Shown here: piece after piece, positions 51,401-57,790 of the stretch
Layout: every line of letters begins with the position of its first letter
Numbering within the stretch: the stretch's first letter is position 1
Assembly: GCA_964036315.1 (NCBI GenBank)
Contig: OZ038496.1
Coordinates: 15,275,024 to 15,339,023, forward strand
DNA length: 64,000 nucleotides
Origin: Acanthosepion esculentum
Lineage: Eukaryota > Mollusca > Cephalopoda > Sepiida > Sepiidae
Reading direction: 5' to 3'
Notes under the pieces: generated by a model
Databases searched by the model: none
Told to the model about the DNA's origin: nothing
The model's input: the letters and a program-made list of their open reading frames with translations, nothing else
Position numbers and translations under genes: made by a program

Positions 51401-54400
51401 GCCTTGTGGTTACCCACCTGAGATATATTATATAAAATGACTGCATTTTGTTTAAGCAACCAAAGTGATAAACTTGGTTATCCTTACAAAGTTTCCAACA
51501 CTAAACAGATGGAAATGTCAATATCATTTGGCCTTAAAAGGAAAGGGGAAAATATTTTTCAATCCTTAAATTCTAAAATATGTTAAATACCTTGTTTTCT
51601 GAGAAATGCCATTCTTTTAAAGCTTCCTTAGCACCATCTGTAAAAAGAAAAACAGGTTTATATAATTTATGGTTATTTGAATGGATATGAAATCAAAGTT
51701 TGTTTTTTTTGGGTGGGGGGGTTCAAAATATAGTAAATGCAATTTGAAGAATGAATAATTGTACATTTGCCCTAGAAAAATGAAATTTATTCAAGAATTG
51801 TCACTTATATGAGAGAGAAAGAACGAGAGAATTTCACTGTTCTGACATCTTAAAGTAGGACATTAAAACTAAATCCCTTTTAAAAATTCAAACAATTCTT
51901 TTTTAGTAAACAAACATTAAAGCGTGAATTTACATAGCCAAGAATGAGAAAATTAATGGAGAAAAAAAGAAAAAGAAAAGAAAACATTGATGCCATTTCA
52001 TCAGTATTATTTTGGTTGAAAAAAATCAATATTTTCTTACCATGGCAATCAACCAAACAATGCTGGAAAGAGAAAAGCTTTCTTGTCAGCTTTTATTTGT
52101 GAATATTGGTTAGCCCAAATTGTGTGACACTATTTAATGCTAGAAGATGTTTAACACTGAAAAATAAGGATTAAAAGATAGACTGATCAACTATAATATT
52201 TAACACTGGAAAATAGGGATTAGAAGAAGATATAATGAAGGATAGACTGACCAGCTACAATGAAGAAAATTAAAGATTTTATTCTTAAGAAGAAATTAAG
52301 ATTCTCAGAGAAAGGATAATCTTTTGATAGAGGAATGTGGTAAGTGTGAGAGTAATTAATTACAAAAAGTGCTGGAAATAATTGGATGGGCGGACTCAGC
52401 CAGGAGGATGGTCACAGGAACTGGAGCTGAGAACAATAGAGTTAAGTTTATAAAACAAGAAGGTGCATAAGCCGTAATTTTACAAATAGGGAATCCTGAC
52501 AATTGATGAATGATGGTCATTAAAAATGCTGGTTGTCAAAACACAATAGAAAGCAGCCAAGTGTTAAAGAAGTGTTGATTCAGGATATGGAATGTCTAGG
52601 ATCAATGCAGATACAATCTGTCATCCAGAAGTGGAAAACAGAGATTCTTCATAAACAGGCATAGAATTTTAGGAATGGCTGATCAAGAAGGGCCATGTGT
52701 TAAATACCAGAATTTTGACCAGGTGAGAAAATAACTTGTGTAGGCAAATTTCCGAATAATTTTAATTCTAATGCTGACAAACTGGAAAACCCTATGTAAG
52801 CAAAAAATTGAGAAGATAAAGTCTTCTAATTAATGTGGTAAATTGAATCGCATCATGAAGATAGAGAAGCCATTGGCCGGGTGGTAGCCATAGTGGCGGG
52901 CACAGCTAAGACAAAGGAAAGATGGAAAAATTGTTAACACCCTTCGAAAGGTGTTAGTGTAAGATGCCAATAGATAAAAGAAGAAATATGGGCGGATCGA
53001 TATCCCATGACCATACCCTGCAAAATAGGATGTCTTACCAAAAATTGCAAAAGTAAGCGATTTTAAACTATGGACCTTTATTGGATTTAGAGGAATCACT
53101 GAAACCCCAGACCATGTCTTGCCCCACACTGATATGGAGTGAGGGCCCATATAAGTAAATGCACAAGAAGTGAGAACCAGAGAATTCCATCAAGCACTGT
53201 TAAGAGTTCATATTGAAGACCAATCAGCTCGATGAGACTGTCCATGTGACTCCTGCTAAAGACAAAAACTCCAAATTTGAAGAAAAACTATGCTAAGACC
53301 AAGAAGTAATCTTCACCCTTGTATCAACGAAGTTAATATGAAAAACATATTGAAGTTAATGCCGAAAAACAGAAAAAGTTAACATCAAAAAGCAGAATTA
53401 CACTAACACCAAAAATAGAATGAACTCCACATTGAAAATAGAATTTTGTAATCCAGCTCTGAGAACTTGCCCAAAATGTCACATTCATTTAAGACACGTT
53501 GGGACAATAGTTGTTGTAAACCAAAGAACCAATATAAAGAAGGTGAATTTTGTTACTTATCTGTATGTCATATTTTGTTTTATTTTTATTGATGTGCACC
53601 TTCACCCTAGCAGATCGACTTGGTACCAAGGATTCCAAAAGCAACCGGCCATGACCATCCTATGATTAAAAATTCACAGTGTGGAATAGGACAAAGGTTA
53701 GGACTGAACAGGTTACTTCAGTAACTTACTGTGGCATTATATGTCCGGGACAAGCCCAAGAGCTTGGACACTACATATTCAGATCCGACCAAAGACCTTA
53801 GAACCCAGAAGGTGGTACATTATTGGTCCCATGACTGAACGCAGCACATTATTGGTGACCGTGTCCAAGGATTAGCTTCCTGGAAGGTGGCACAATTGAA
53901 TGAATAAGCTTTTGTAAATACCAACAATAATAAAAAAATAAATAAATCAGACAATTCTTATGCTTGAATCAAAAGGTTTTTTTTTTTTTTTTTTATTATT
54001 ATAACGTAAAACATTGTTGGTTTTAGTTTTTTAAAAATTAAGCCTAATCAAACGACCGTCTTTTTAAAGTCTTATCAAACAATAAGCAAAACAAGTGTTC
54101 TTTCTCCAGATTATATTGATAATAAGAACAAAGTGAACTTGTCAAAGATCAACCCTTTTGACAAAAGAGAATCAATACCCATTCTGCTCTTTGTAAACAA
54201 GGTCACTTCTATTCTTAAAATACAGATTAATCTCAAAATCTAAATATTGTCACTCAAAATAAAATGAAATACTAACTCCACATCAATTACAATTATTATT
54301 TGGGATGGCTCCATTTCAGAAAACTGTGATGGTCAAATGATATCAATTTGCATTAATCTTTAGCACTATGCATTAATAGTACTTCCCCTTCCATTGCATT

Positions 54401-55168
54401 CTTTTTCAAGGCCTCTCACTTGCAGTAATCTTATTGTTAATTTCACTCAAAAGGAGTTTTCTGTTGCCATAAGAAGATATGGCGATGCAACTATGAAATT
54501 CAAATTCAGGGATCGGGTCACCTTTAGTGGCAGGATAAACCTTTTGTACAGAAAATTAAGTCATATACAGACTGATAAAGGTTAGTATGATGCTGAGTAG
54601 TATATATTTTACAAAAAAGCAAATGCTACACATTGGCTATTTTATTAACATCATTTATTACTAAAGTGGATATTTATTTGCAAACCAGCTTCTATCAGTA
54701 AGTAAAATTCATATTGTAATCTACGAGTATGAAAAATGTAGAAAGGTTATTTTTTTTCTTGTAAAATAAATTTTTCAAGTTTAAAAAAGAACCAAATTTG
54801 AAATTATATAGGTAAAACCATATGGACTGGAGTTACAGAACCACAAACACAAAGCACTGTACCAAATAAAATAAACCACATAACTCTAGGACTTTCAACA
54901 GCAGCAACACCTAAAATGGATATATGATGTAATTCAAAGAGAATAATGACAAAATGAAGACGCTGACATTTCACTCTACCTCAAACAAAAGGTTAGGAAG
55001 GAAACCCCCATCAATACTGGAAAGAGAAATAACAGCGACAGGATTTTAAAAAATTTAAATCTTTTAAAAGAGAAGGATTTTATAAATTTCAACTGACAGC
55101 AGTACTGGCTGCTCAATCAATGAATGGTGAATGTTTCCTTATAAGAAAACAGCTAATATTACCATATA

Positions 55169-55222
<54 letters not shown>

Positions 55223-56233
55223 ATAGTTATAGTTTTAAGGTATGCTATATTTATGAGTTAGAAGTGTACATTGAGGTCAGCACCCAGCAGCAACAGTGTT
55301 TCATGCTTAAATACAAACTCCAAGCCTGGAGATCTGCTCTTTCCTTTCACTCTTCCTCCCACTAACTTTCTGCTCATCCTAACATCATGACACATGGCTA
55401 CAACTCAAATGGATGGCATCAGAACTACCCAAGAGACAGTGTCCCTCAAGAACAGCAGTCCAGGGTTGACTTCAATTCCAGCTGCAACCTTTAATATAAA
55501 CCTGCAACCAGAAATCATCAATGTCCAATTTGTTGTCACTTGACACCCAAAGGTTTTCATTTATATATTCTTTTATTCTCTTCTGGTCAAGTGGTTAACT
55601 GCATTGAAGATCACAACTCACAGAATTATTCGTGGTCATAAAACACTTGACACTCAGAAATGTCACCCATCTACTCCATAATCTATTGAACAGAGCTAGG
55701 TTTTTCATCCAAGGAAGACTATCCTGGGGTTCCATGACAGACACACTCAACAAAACTGAAACAGAAAATGTCAAAAGGTCTTGTGGAAGGCAAAAATTAA
55801 AAACTCAACTTGAATTACTAAATCAATGATGCATCTGGAGAGGAAAAATTCCAAAAATGAAAACCACAAGCTTGAGGATAGTCTCTTAAGAGAAACATCC
55901 AAAATTTATATTTTATTTTGAAATATTCATCCCTTTTCAGTGGTTAGCAAGAAGCTAAGTGCCTGGTCAATACAGAATTGGGAGAATTTTTCTATGATGC
56001 CATTCACATGTCAAAACTAACATTCAAAATTATAGCATTGTAACGGTCCTAAGTTTGGTAAGGAGAGCAGGAAATCAGTCATAGTACAAACCTTGTAACT
56101 TTTGTCTTAGATGACCCTTACCAGAAAATAACATGATGATGAAACAAAAATAGCAGTTTCTGCATTGCTTGCATCTGTGTAATAATTTTTTTTTTTTGTG
56201 AGTGGCTCATTCTTTTGTTTATGTGTACATCTG

Positions 56234-56318
<85 letters not shown>

Positions 56319-57790
56319 AGTGTATATATATTTTTTTAATCCTTTCACCCTAAGCAAGGCAGGAATGTCACTAGTACACAAGGGGTTACAAAGGGTGAAA
56401 GTGAGAGAAGACTGGGATAGGGAGGATTGAGGAAAGGACAAAAAGATAAACAGAATTTAATATAGATGGCGAATGATGTTGCATTTAAATTTTTGAAGAT
56501 TGTATTTTTCAGGGAAGCAACTAAATGGAAGGAATTCCACAGGTGGGAAGTGCAAAAAAAAGAAGAAAAAAAAAGAAGAAATTGTTAGAGTAGAAGTGGC
56601 AGTTACATTTAAATATTTCAACAGTAAAATGGTGAGACCTTGATACCAATCTAGTAGCATGCTTAAGTTCATGTAGTCAGGACACCAGGAAAAAAAGCTT
56701 GTCAGAGCAGTTGCCATAAAATATTTGTAGAAAAGACAGAGAGAAGCTATGCCACATTGGTGAGAAAGTTACTGAAGTCAAAATACCAAGTCAGGATTGA
56801 TTACATTACGAGATCCTTCTTTGGATTTTGTTAAGAACCTCAAGATGAATAGCAGTAGCACCAGACCATATATGACAACAGTATTCAACGCATGGATGAA
56901 TGGTAGATTGTAAATGTCCAAGATATACTGACAAAATTTTCTGTAGCAGCTTATAAAGTTTAATACTTGCTAAGATTTGCCTTTTCCTTAAAACAATAAA
57001 AAAAAAAAAATTAAAAAAAATGTGACATTCTTGATTGTATGCTCACGGTTGATGAAAAAATAGTTTCTGTATGATACTCTGGAGCATAGATTTCTTTTGG
57101 CCAACAAATCTACTCCTTTGTAAACCTCTGAAAAGAAATTCTCACTTGAAAAAGATCCAGTGTTTAGTGAAACCCATTACAACCTCCTACAAACTGGTCA
57201 GACAATCACACTGGGATCTTAATGCTATGGGTTAGAATTGTCACATCTCCAGTTGTAGACACTTTGGCCAGTAGTGATGAAAAGAGGCATGTTCTTTTGT
57301 AGAATAATGCAAAATCTAACAGAAAAAGAAAGAAAAAGAAAAGAAAAAAAAGAAAAAAAAAGAGAGGCAAAAACTGCTAGTTATGCATTGAGGTCATGCC
57401 CCACCCTCCCTTTCACCAGATCCATTCTCATTGTCACCTAAGGCTGAAAAGTATATACACACCAGCAGATGCAGACCAGGTTAAAATATATCTTCCAGCA
57501 GTTTGATTTGAATATAATTCATAACCAGATCATTGGCAACATCATTCCAATTCTAATGGTGCTTACTTTAACTCAAAGCTGTATTTGAACAGAATTAACA
57601 TTTTTAAGTTAGTGATTCAATACAGCCATTTATCTTCTTCCAACTCTATAGAAAATGTTTTTGAAATTAAATGAAACTCACCCTCAAGGTATGCCTGTAT
57701 GGTCCTCTCAACACAGTAGTCATAGTACTGAAGAACAAGAATCATTTCATTATTACTTCTACCAGGAACAACTTCTTTCACAGCCTGAAC
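18796..57790 (-). CDS. SPATS2: SPATS2/SPATS2L-family protein, 14 coding exons, 5' end missing
   Basis: Fourteen exons on the minus strand, each with an AG acceptor and a GT donor in compatible phase, give 570 codons and a TAA stop. Residues 1-40 (numbered from the first recognised exon) hold [19 protein letters not shown] and [19 protein letters not shown], a UBA/CUE-like helical region diagnostic of vertebrate SPATS2 and SPATS2L. Residues 53-65 are Lys-rich. Residues 98-218 are Ser-rich and low in complexity. Residues 242-375 are the helical SPATS2 core (motifs [49 protein letters not shown]). Residues 376-481 are Ser/Pro-rich, and 482-570 form an Arg/Gly-rich tail ([20 protein letters not shown]). 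The human proteins are near 550 residues, so little seems missing except the N-terminus. Family knowledge: SPATS2L is reported as a nucleolar and stress-granule protein; RNA association through the RG tail is inference. The assignment is strong; the start codon was not placed. Confidence 0.93.
19775..19990 (+). mobile_element. Possible tRNA-derived SINE or short inverted-repeat element
   Basis: GGTTCAAACCT (19857-19867) fits an RNA polymerase III B box and is preceded about 45 bp upstream by an A-box-like GGATTAAAGCAGTGG. The block is bounded by ACATTATATTTTAGTGGA and its near reverse complement TCCACTAAAATATGTTT. ACATTATATTTTAGTTGA also occurs alone near 19404. Confidence 0.45.
20336..20408 (-). 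CDS. SPATS2: SPATS2 coding exon m
   Basis: 73 bp, phase 0 in and phase 1 out; acceptor TTGTTGTGCAG, donor GTAAAA. It encodes [18 protein letters not shown], then RLITNT. No motif is recognised; phase and splice sites fit both neighbours. The 4-kb intron between exon l and this exon is filled with mariner remnants. Confidence 0.83.
20700..21295 (+). pseudogene. Mariner-type transposase remnant 1
   Basis: Broken frames contain [14 protein letters not shown] followed by FHSG, as in the N-terminal helix-turn-helix of mariner/SETMAR-type transposases. Further on, [18 protein letters not shown] and VKKWPNN precede the position of the catalytic DN-A-R-H motif. A GT microsatellite splits it. Confidence 0.65.
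21098..21127. repeat. GT microsatellite
   Basis: About 14 GT dinucleotides inside mariner remnant 1. Confidence 0.95.
21440..22090 (+). pseudogene. Mariner-type transposase remnant 2
   Basis: It repeats the CAGCAGCCACAACGTGTCC block of remnant 1. It then has ATGCAACATCGCATAC (from the HDNA-SHTA region) and a frame reading [12 protein letters not shown], the third-Asp region of mariner. The tail TGGCAACAAGTCACTGC is shared with remnant 3. Confidence 0.6.
22150..22265 (+). mobile_element. Diverged tRNA-derived SINE fragment
   Basis: TAGCTGTGTGGTTAGAAGA followed by GGCTCAAATCTCACTAGGG resembles A and B boxes of tRNA-derived SINEs with a 'ctgtgtggtaagaag' head. Old and short. Confidence 0.4.
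22320..22795 (+). pseudogene. Mariner-type transposase remnant 3
   Basis: It repeats the CAGCTGCAACATGTCCATAA block a third time. A frame then reads [15 protein letters not shown], and the same TGGCAATAAGTCACTGCGAA tail follows as in remnant 2. No open frame survives. Confidence 0.65.
22858..22901. repeat. AT microsatellite, target of a mariner insertion
   Basis: About 21 AT dinucleotides; the last TA is the target-site copy of the adjacent mariner element. Confidence 0.95.
22902..23774 (+). mobile_element. Internally deleted mariner element with 68-bp terminal inverted repeats
   Basis: The left end 22902-22969 (TGAGGGTCATTCAATAAATA...) and right end 23707-23774 are reverse complements with one mismatch in 68. 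TA flanks both sides (22900-22901 and 23775-23776). At 873 bp it is shorter than a usual 1.3-kb mariner. The transposase start (23064) reads [18 protein letters not shown]. After TVEDIARTL the frame jumps to KDIKNKRRG, so the segment with the first catalytic Asp is gone. [10 protein letters not shown] and HPPYSPDLA remain, then a stop at 23524. Confidence 0.93.
23064..23700 (+). pseudogene. Mariner transposase, internally deleted and frameshifted
   Basis: The N-terminal DNA-binding part (residues 1-90, [19 protein letters not shown]) is intact. A small deletion near 23328 shifts the frame and a larger one removes the first catalytic Asp. The C-terminal part shows [16 protein letters not shown] and [12 protein letters not shown] in one frame, then [16 protein letters not shown] in another. 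It cannot encode active transposase. Confidence 0.9.
24006..24058. repeat. CA microsatellite
   Basis: About 26 CA dinucleotides in the intron before exon l. Confidence 0.95.
24445..24548 (-). CDS. SPATS2: SPATS2 coding exon l (disordered linker)
   Basis: 104 bp, phase 1 in and phase 0 out; acceptor CTTTCATAG, donor GTAAGT. It encodes [18 protein letters not shown], ending SGIAEPVH, a hydrophilic segment without a recognisable motif. Support comes from splice sites and phase. Confidence 0.85.
24760..25270. mobile_element. Foldback element F2 (long inverted repeat in an intron)
   Basis: Arms of about 140 bp pair from CCTTGACAAAGTTTACTG at the left to CAATAAACATTGCCAAGG at the right. They include GTAATAAAACCTAAACATA, GAAAGTGA and AGACACTATTAAATTGTTTA. 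About 240 bp of AT-rich sequence lies between. It sits in the intron between exons k and l. Confidence 0.82.
25930..26070 (-). CDS. SPATS2: SPATS2 coding exon k (Ser/Pro-rich)
   Basis: 141 bp, phase 1 in and out; acceptor TTTTTTCAG, donor GTGAGT. It encodes [18 protein letters not shown], then [17 protein letters not shown]. The human counterpart is the Ser-rich SYSTRSRCSSVTSVSLSS region, which gave the family its serine-rich name. Confidence 0.9.
26279..26300 (-). CDS. SPATS2: SPATS2 coding exon j, 22-bp microexon
   Basis: 22 bp, phase 0 in and phase 1 out; acceptor TTTATTTCAG, donor GTAAGA, both strong. It encodes EIKSFGK plus one base, corresponding to SIDSFGQ in human SPATS2. It is needed to keep the frame between exons i and k: skipping it shifts phase by one. 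Automatic gene finders would probably miss it. Confidence 0.87.
26950..28340 (+). repeat. Dispersed repeat R1, copy 1
   Basis: It aligns along about 1.4 kb with 47560-48970, same orientation. Anchors: CAAATAATTGTCAGATTTTA, GGACTTATTCACAAAT, GGACTCCTTG, TTGTTTCAAATCAGATTAAT and TTTTTGGAAGATTTTT, all in order. No coding frame and no terminal structure were seen; class unknown. Confidence 0.75.
28680..28760 (-). CDS. SPATS2: SPATS2 coding exon i (core, DDDLGR motif)
   Basis: 81 bp, phase 0 in and out; acceptor CTCTTTTCAG, donor GTGAGT. It encodes [18 protein letters not shown], then TYDSDHLAA, matching the FVSERKYDEDLGR-type segment of the human proteins. Confidence 0.94.
28761..30863. other. 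Intron h-i of SPATS2, nothing recognised
   Basis: 2.1 kb of AT-rich DNA with G-runs at 29536-29547 and 30043-30056. No transposon protein or array was seen. Confidence 0.5.
30864..30973 (-). CDS. SPATS2: SPATS2 coding exon h (core helix 3)
   Basis: 110 bp, phase 1 in and phase 0 out; acceptor TTGTTTCAG, donor GTAAGA. It encodes [17 protein letters not shown], then [15 protein letters not shown]. The MSE-x-L-x-ELR-x-IK pattern is one of the clearest family signatures. Only a 129-bp intron separates it from exon g. Confidence 0.94.
31103..31161 (-). CDS. SPATS2: SPATS2 coding exon g (core helix 2)
   Basis: 59 bp, phase 2 in and phase 1 out; acceptor TTTTTCCAG, donor GTAAGT. It encodes [20 protein letters not shown], in the position of the human stretch that begins CLMDREVALLAEMDKVK. 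The first Cys codon is split across the 585-bp intron. Confidence 0.93.
31498..31620. repeat. GA-rich low-complexity tract
   Basis: GAGACAGAGACAGAG-type repeats followed by GAGAGAAAGAGA, inside the 585-bp intron between exons f and g. Confidence 0.9.
31747..31876 (-). CDS. SPATS2: SPATS2 coding exon f (core helix 1)
   Basis: 130 bp, phase 1 in and phase 2 out; acceptor TTCTTGCAG, donor GTAAGA. It encodes [18 protein letters not shown], continuing to [19 protein letters not shown]. This aligns residue for residue in spacing with the human core segment that begins IEKSVKDLQR. It is predicted to be a long amphipathic helix or coiled coil. Confidence 0.93.
31877..35405. other. Intron e-f of SPATS2, mostly unique
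   Basis: AT-rich DNA without recognisable coding remains. A small inverted repeat around TCTGTCCCATA lies at 33184-33257. Overlapping minus frames at 33769-34342 have no recognisable domain. Confidence 0.45.
33184..33257. repeat. Short inverted repeat
   Basis: CTTCTGTCCCATATTAGTTG pairs with AACTATTATGGGACAGATG; about 20-bp arms around a 34-bp centre. Confidence 0.55.
35410..35457. repeat. AT microsatellite
   Basis: About 23 AT dinucleotides, 74 bp downstream (transcript sense) of exon e. Confidence 0.95.
35531..35599 (-). CDS. SPATS2: SPATS2 coding exon e (symmetric, possibly cassette)
   Basis: 69 bp, phase 1 in and out; acceptor TTTTATCCCAG, donor GTGTGG. It encodes [17 protein letters not shown] and ends KAAKPG, a basic segment. 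The preceding exon also ends in KPG, and both donors have the context CCAG|GT. Skipping it keeps the frame, so it could be alternatively spliced (inference). It is less conserved than the core exons, but its phase fits both neighbours. Confidence 0.8.
36170..36265. mobile_element. Possible hAT end fragment
   Basis: AAAGAGCCGCATGTGGCTTG followed by TGACCCACAGTTTGGCCAC resembles the GAGCCGC-TGGCTC-type subterminal region of hAT elements. No second end was found. Confidence 0.3.
36271..36532. mobile_element. Foldback element F3 (inverted repeat in an intron)
   Basis: Arms of about 120 bp: ATGGGTAAAAA and AAGTTGAAAATGCAACT at the left pair with AGTTGCATCTTCAACTT and TTTTTACCAT at the right. The inner arm GTAACTTTACCAGT is matched by ACTGGTAAAGTTAC. 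The arms contain TATTTATTTATTT. The loop is very short, near 36410. Confidence 0.8.
37062..37082. repeat. GGA trinucleotide run
   Basis: Seven GGA-type units. Confidence 0.85.
37295..37560 (-). mobile_element. Old S1-type SINE copy
   Basis: CATATTTTGACTGTTGTACC, CCTTCTCCAGGTGTC, AACCCTTTACTCAATTCC and GATAAATTGTTCTTATTCC follow the order of the S1 body at 1991-2198 with much divergence. AAATTGAACTC on the plus strand near 37521 may be the remnant B box of a minus-oriented tRNA head. Confidence 0.45.
39535..39670 (-). mobile_element. Diverged tRNA-derived SINE
   Basis: The minus strand has GATGAGCTGGTAAATG (A-box position) and CTGAGTTCAAATTCC (B box, 39588-39602 on plus), spaced as in a tRNA. 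This head closely recalls the 'gagctggcagaa ... gagttcaaattcc' SINEs abundant in cephalopod genomes (established resemblance from memory; not searched). Confidence 0.5.
39985..40335 (+). mobile_element. RTE-type LINE tail
   Basis: A frame reads [18 protein letters not shown], then [17 protein letters not shown]. After an indel, a TGGAGAGCTATGGTCAGCCA stretch closes it. This is the same protein region as the 8.6-kb copy ([19 protein letters not shown]). 5'-truncated. Confidence 0.78.
40626..40988 (-). CDS. SPATS2: SPATS2 coding exon d (Ser-rich, largest exon)
   Basis: 363 bp, phase 1 in and out; acceptor TTTTTGCAG, donor GTAAGT. It encodes a hydrophilic, Ser/Thr-rich, probably disordered segment with a six-Ser run ([13 protein letters not shown]) and acidic [10 protein letters not shown] at the end. 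Conservation here is low in the family, so the assignment rests on phase, splice sites and composition. Its acceptor lies 44 bp downstream (in transcript sense) of a 33-bp tandem repeat array. Confidence 0.88.
41032..41598. repeat. 33-bp minisatellite, 17 copies, next to exon d
   Basis: Seventeen near-identical copies of a 33-bp unit whose plus strand contains CATCTTAGCATTCTCAG, then ACTGCC and an A-run. The A-run is 7 in most units and 8, 9 and about 18 in the last ones. On the gene strand each unit reads a T-run then GGCAG, followed by TCTGAGAATGCTAAG. There are no spacers, so it is a tandem repeat. It lies in the c-d intron and ends 44 bp before exon d. Confidence 0.97.
42010..42256 (+). 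mobile_element. LINE C-terminal zinc-finger fragment
   Basis: A frame reads [20 protein letters not shown] followed by IRCC, a degraded form of the C-x2-C-G-x-x-C-x-S-x-x-GL-x-S-H motif that ends many LINE reverse-transcriptase proteins in molluscs. Short and isolated. Confidence 0.5.
42393..42441. repeat. AT microsatellite
   Basis: About 24 AT dinucleotides in the c-d intron. Confidence 0.95.
43122..43257 (-). CDS. SPATS2: SPATS2 coding exon c (Lys-rich)
   Basis: 136 bp; acceptor CTTTCTAG. It encodes [18 protein letters not shown] and continues Gln/Asn-rich to NGIVN. The Lys run could act as a nuclear or nucleolar signal (inference). Two donors lie 5 nt apart. The upstream GTCTGT (G at +5) leaves phase 1 and joins the next exon in frame as Asp. 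The downstream GTACCT leaves phase 2 and would create TAA at the junction, so the first is chosen. Confidence 0.85.
43258..44560. other. Start of intron b-c, nothing recognised
   Basis: AT-rich with homopolymers. No coding remains or arrays. Confidence 0.45.
44570..45480 (-). mobile_element. Jockey-type LINE, reverse-transcriptase C-terminal half
   Basis: The minus strand reads [19 protein letters not shown], with the RT catalytic YADD at 45446-45457. [15 protein letters not shown] follows. After indels come [19 protein letters not shown] and [18 protein letters not shown], and at the far end the F-x-LWNSLP region is degraded. Stops interrupt every frame. Confidence 0.88.
46450..47300 (-). 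mobile_element. RNase-H-bearing non-LTR retrotransposon, 3' part
   Basis: Broken minus-strand frames give YADGSKV (the T/A-DGS motif of RNase H) and a GTANLQ stretch in the position of the F-TAEL motif. Then come LELILDMQG (from R-RIGH-R-THGYLL), [14 protein letters not shown] and [12 protein letters not shown]. This domain order is typical of I/R1-like LINEs whose RNase H is followed by a THGYLL...VEHIL-EC tail. Confidence 0.68.
47560..48970 (+). repeat. Dispersed repeat R1, copy 2
   Basis: Partner of 26950-28340, same orientation, about 20.6-20.7 kb apart. It contains an extra internal duplication: GGACTCCTTGAAGAATTTAA near 47787 and a diverged form near 47965, where copy 1 has only one. 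Confidence 0.75.
49960..50170. other. Possible SINE-like remnant
   Basis: A moderately GC-rich patch with 'cttgcccaagacacac' and 'accttacaaccacaccc' recalling body segments of tRNA-derived SINEs; ends in a GATGAT run. No clear boxes, low certainty. Confidence 0.25.
50225..51280 (-). mobile_element. Jockey-type LINE, 5' endonuclease region joined to its 3' tail
   Basis: The minus-strand frame 51137-50478 (219 codons) encodes most of an apurinic endonuclease domain: [19 protein letters not shown] strand (degraded), then [50 protein letters not shown] and [18 protein letters not shown]. The [10 protein letters not shown] signature is present but in the +1 frame near 50830, showing a frameshift. 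Upstream [11 protein letters not shown] is also recognisable. The 3' flank (50225-50420) matches the LINE tail at 56335-56510. Confidence 0.85.
51591..51637 (-). CDS. SPATS2: SPATS2 coding exon b
   Basis: 47 bp, phase 1 in and phase 0 out; acceptor TTTTTACAG, donor GTATTT. It encodes [16 protein letters not shown], matching the conserved DGAKEVLKEW-type motif that closes the UBA-like region of the family. The first Asp codon is split with the preceding exon across a 6-kb intron. Confidence 0.93.
52140..54000. other. Unassigned moderately complex DNA in intron a-b
   Basis: Less AT-rich than its surroundings, with local duplications: TTTAACACTGAAAAATA...GGATT at about 52150 and again at 52199, each followed by a GATAGACTGA block. 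This suggests a repeat, perhaps LTR-type remains, but no protein motif or long terminal repeat could be shown. Confidence 0.3.
54350..54590 (+). repeat. Dispersed repeat R2, copy 2
   Basis: Partner of 12775-13015: TTAATTTCACTCAAAA, GTTTTCTGTTGCCATA, CAACTATGAAATTCAAATTC and AGGATAAACCTTT in the same order. Confidence 0.6.
55158..55210. repeat. AT microsatellite
   Basis: About 25 AT dinucleotides ending in GTATGTATG. Confidence 0.95.
56235..56330. repeat. Compound CT/AT/GT microsatellite
   Basis: (CT)9, then (AT) about 22, then (GT) about 13, directly adjoining the 3' end of a jockey-type LINE on the minus strand. Confidence 0.95.
56335..57000 (-). mobile_element. Jockey-type LINE 3' end
   Basis: Minus-strand frames give [11 protein letters not shown] in place of the S-x-FF-R region, [19 protein letters not shown] followed by IIRHLY, the conserved C-terminus of this LINE protein. 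The 3' tail then includes the AACCCCTTGTGTACTAGTGA stretch, shared with 50.25 kb. Confidence 0.78.
57682..57790 (-). CDS. SPATS2: SPATS2 coding exon a (UBA-like domain)
   Basis: 109 bp, phase 0 in and phase 1 out. Acceptor TTACAG, donor GTGAGT. It encodes [16 protein letters not shown], then a helix ending in AYLE. In human SPATS2 the matching region lies some 40-50 residues from the N-terminus, so at least one coding exon precedes it. The only in-frame Met is residue 16, inside the conserved helix, so it is not a credible start. Confidence 0.93.

Noticed and set aside
53420..53665. 81-codon plus frame with CPKCHIHL
   Set aside because: The two cysteines hint at a zinc knuckle, but no second pair or neighbouring domain exists. 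Treated as chance within unassigned repeat DNA.
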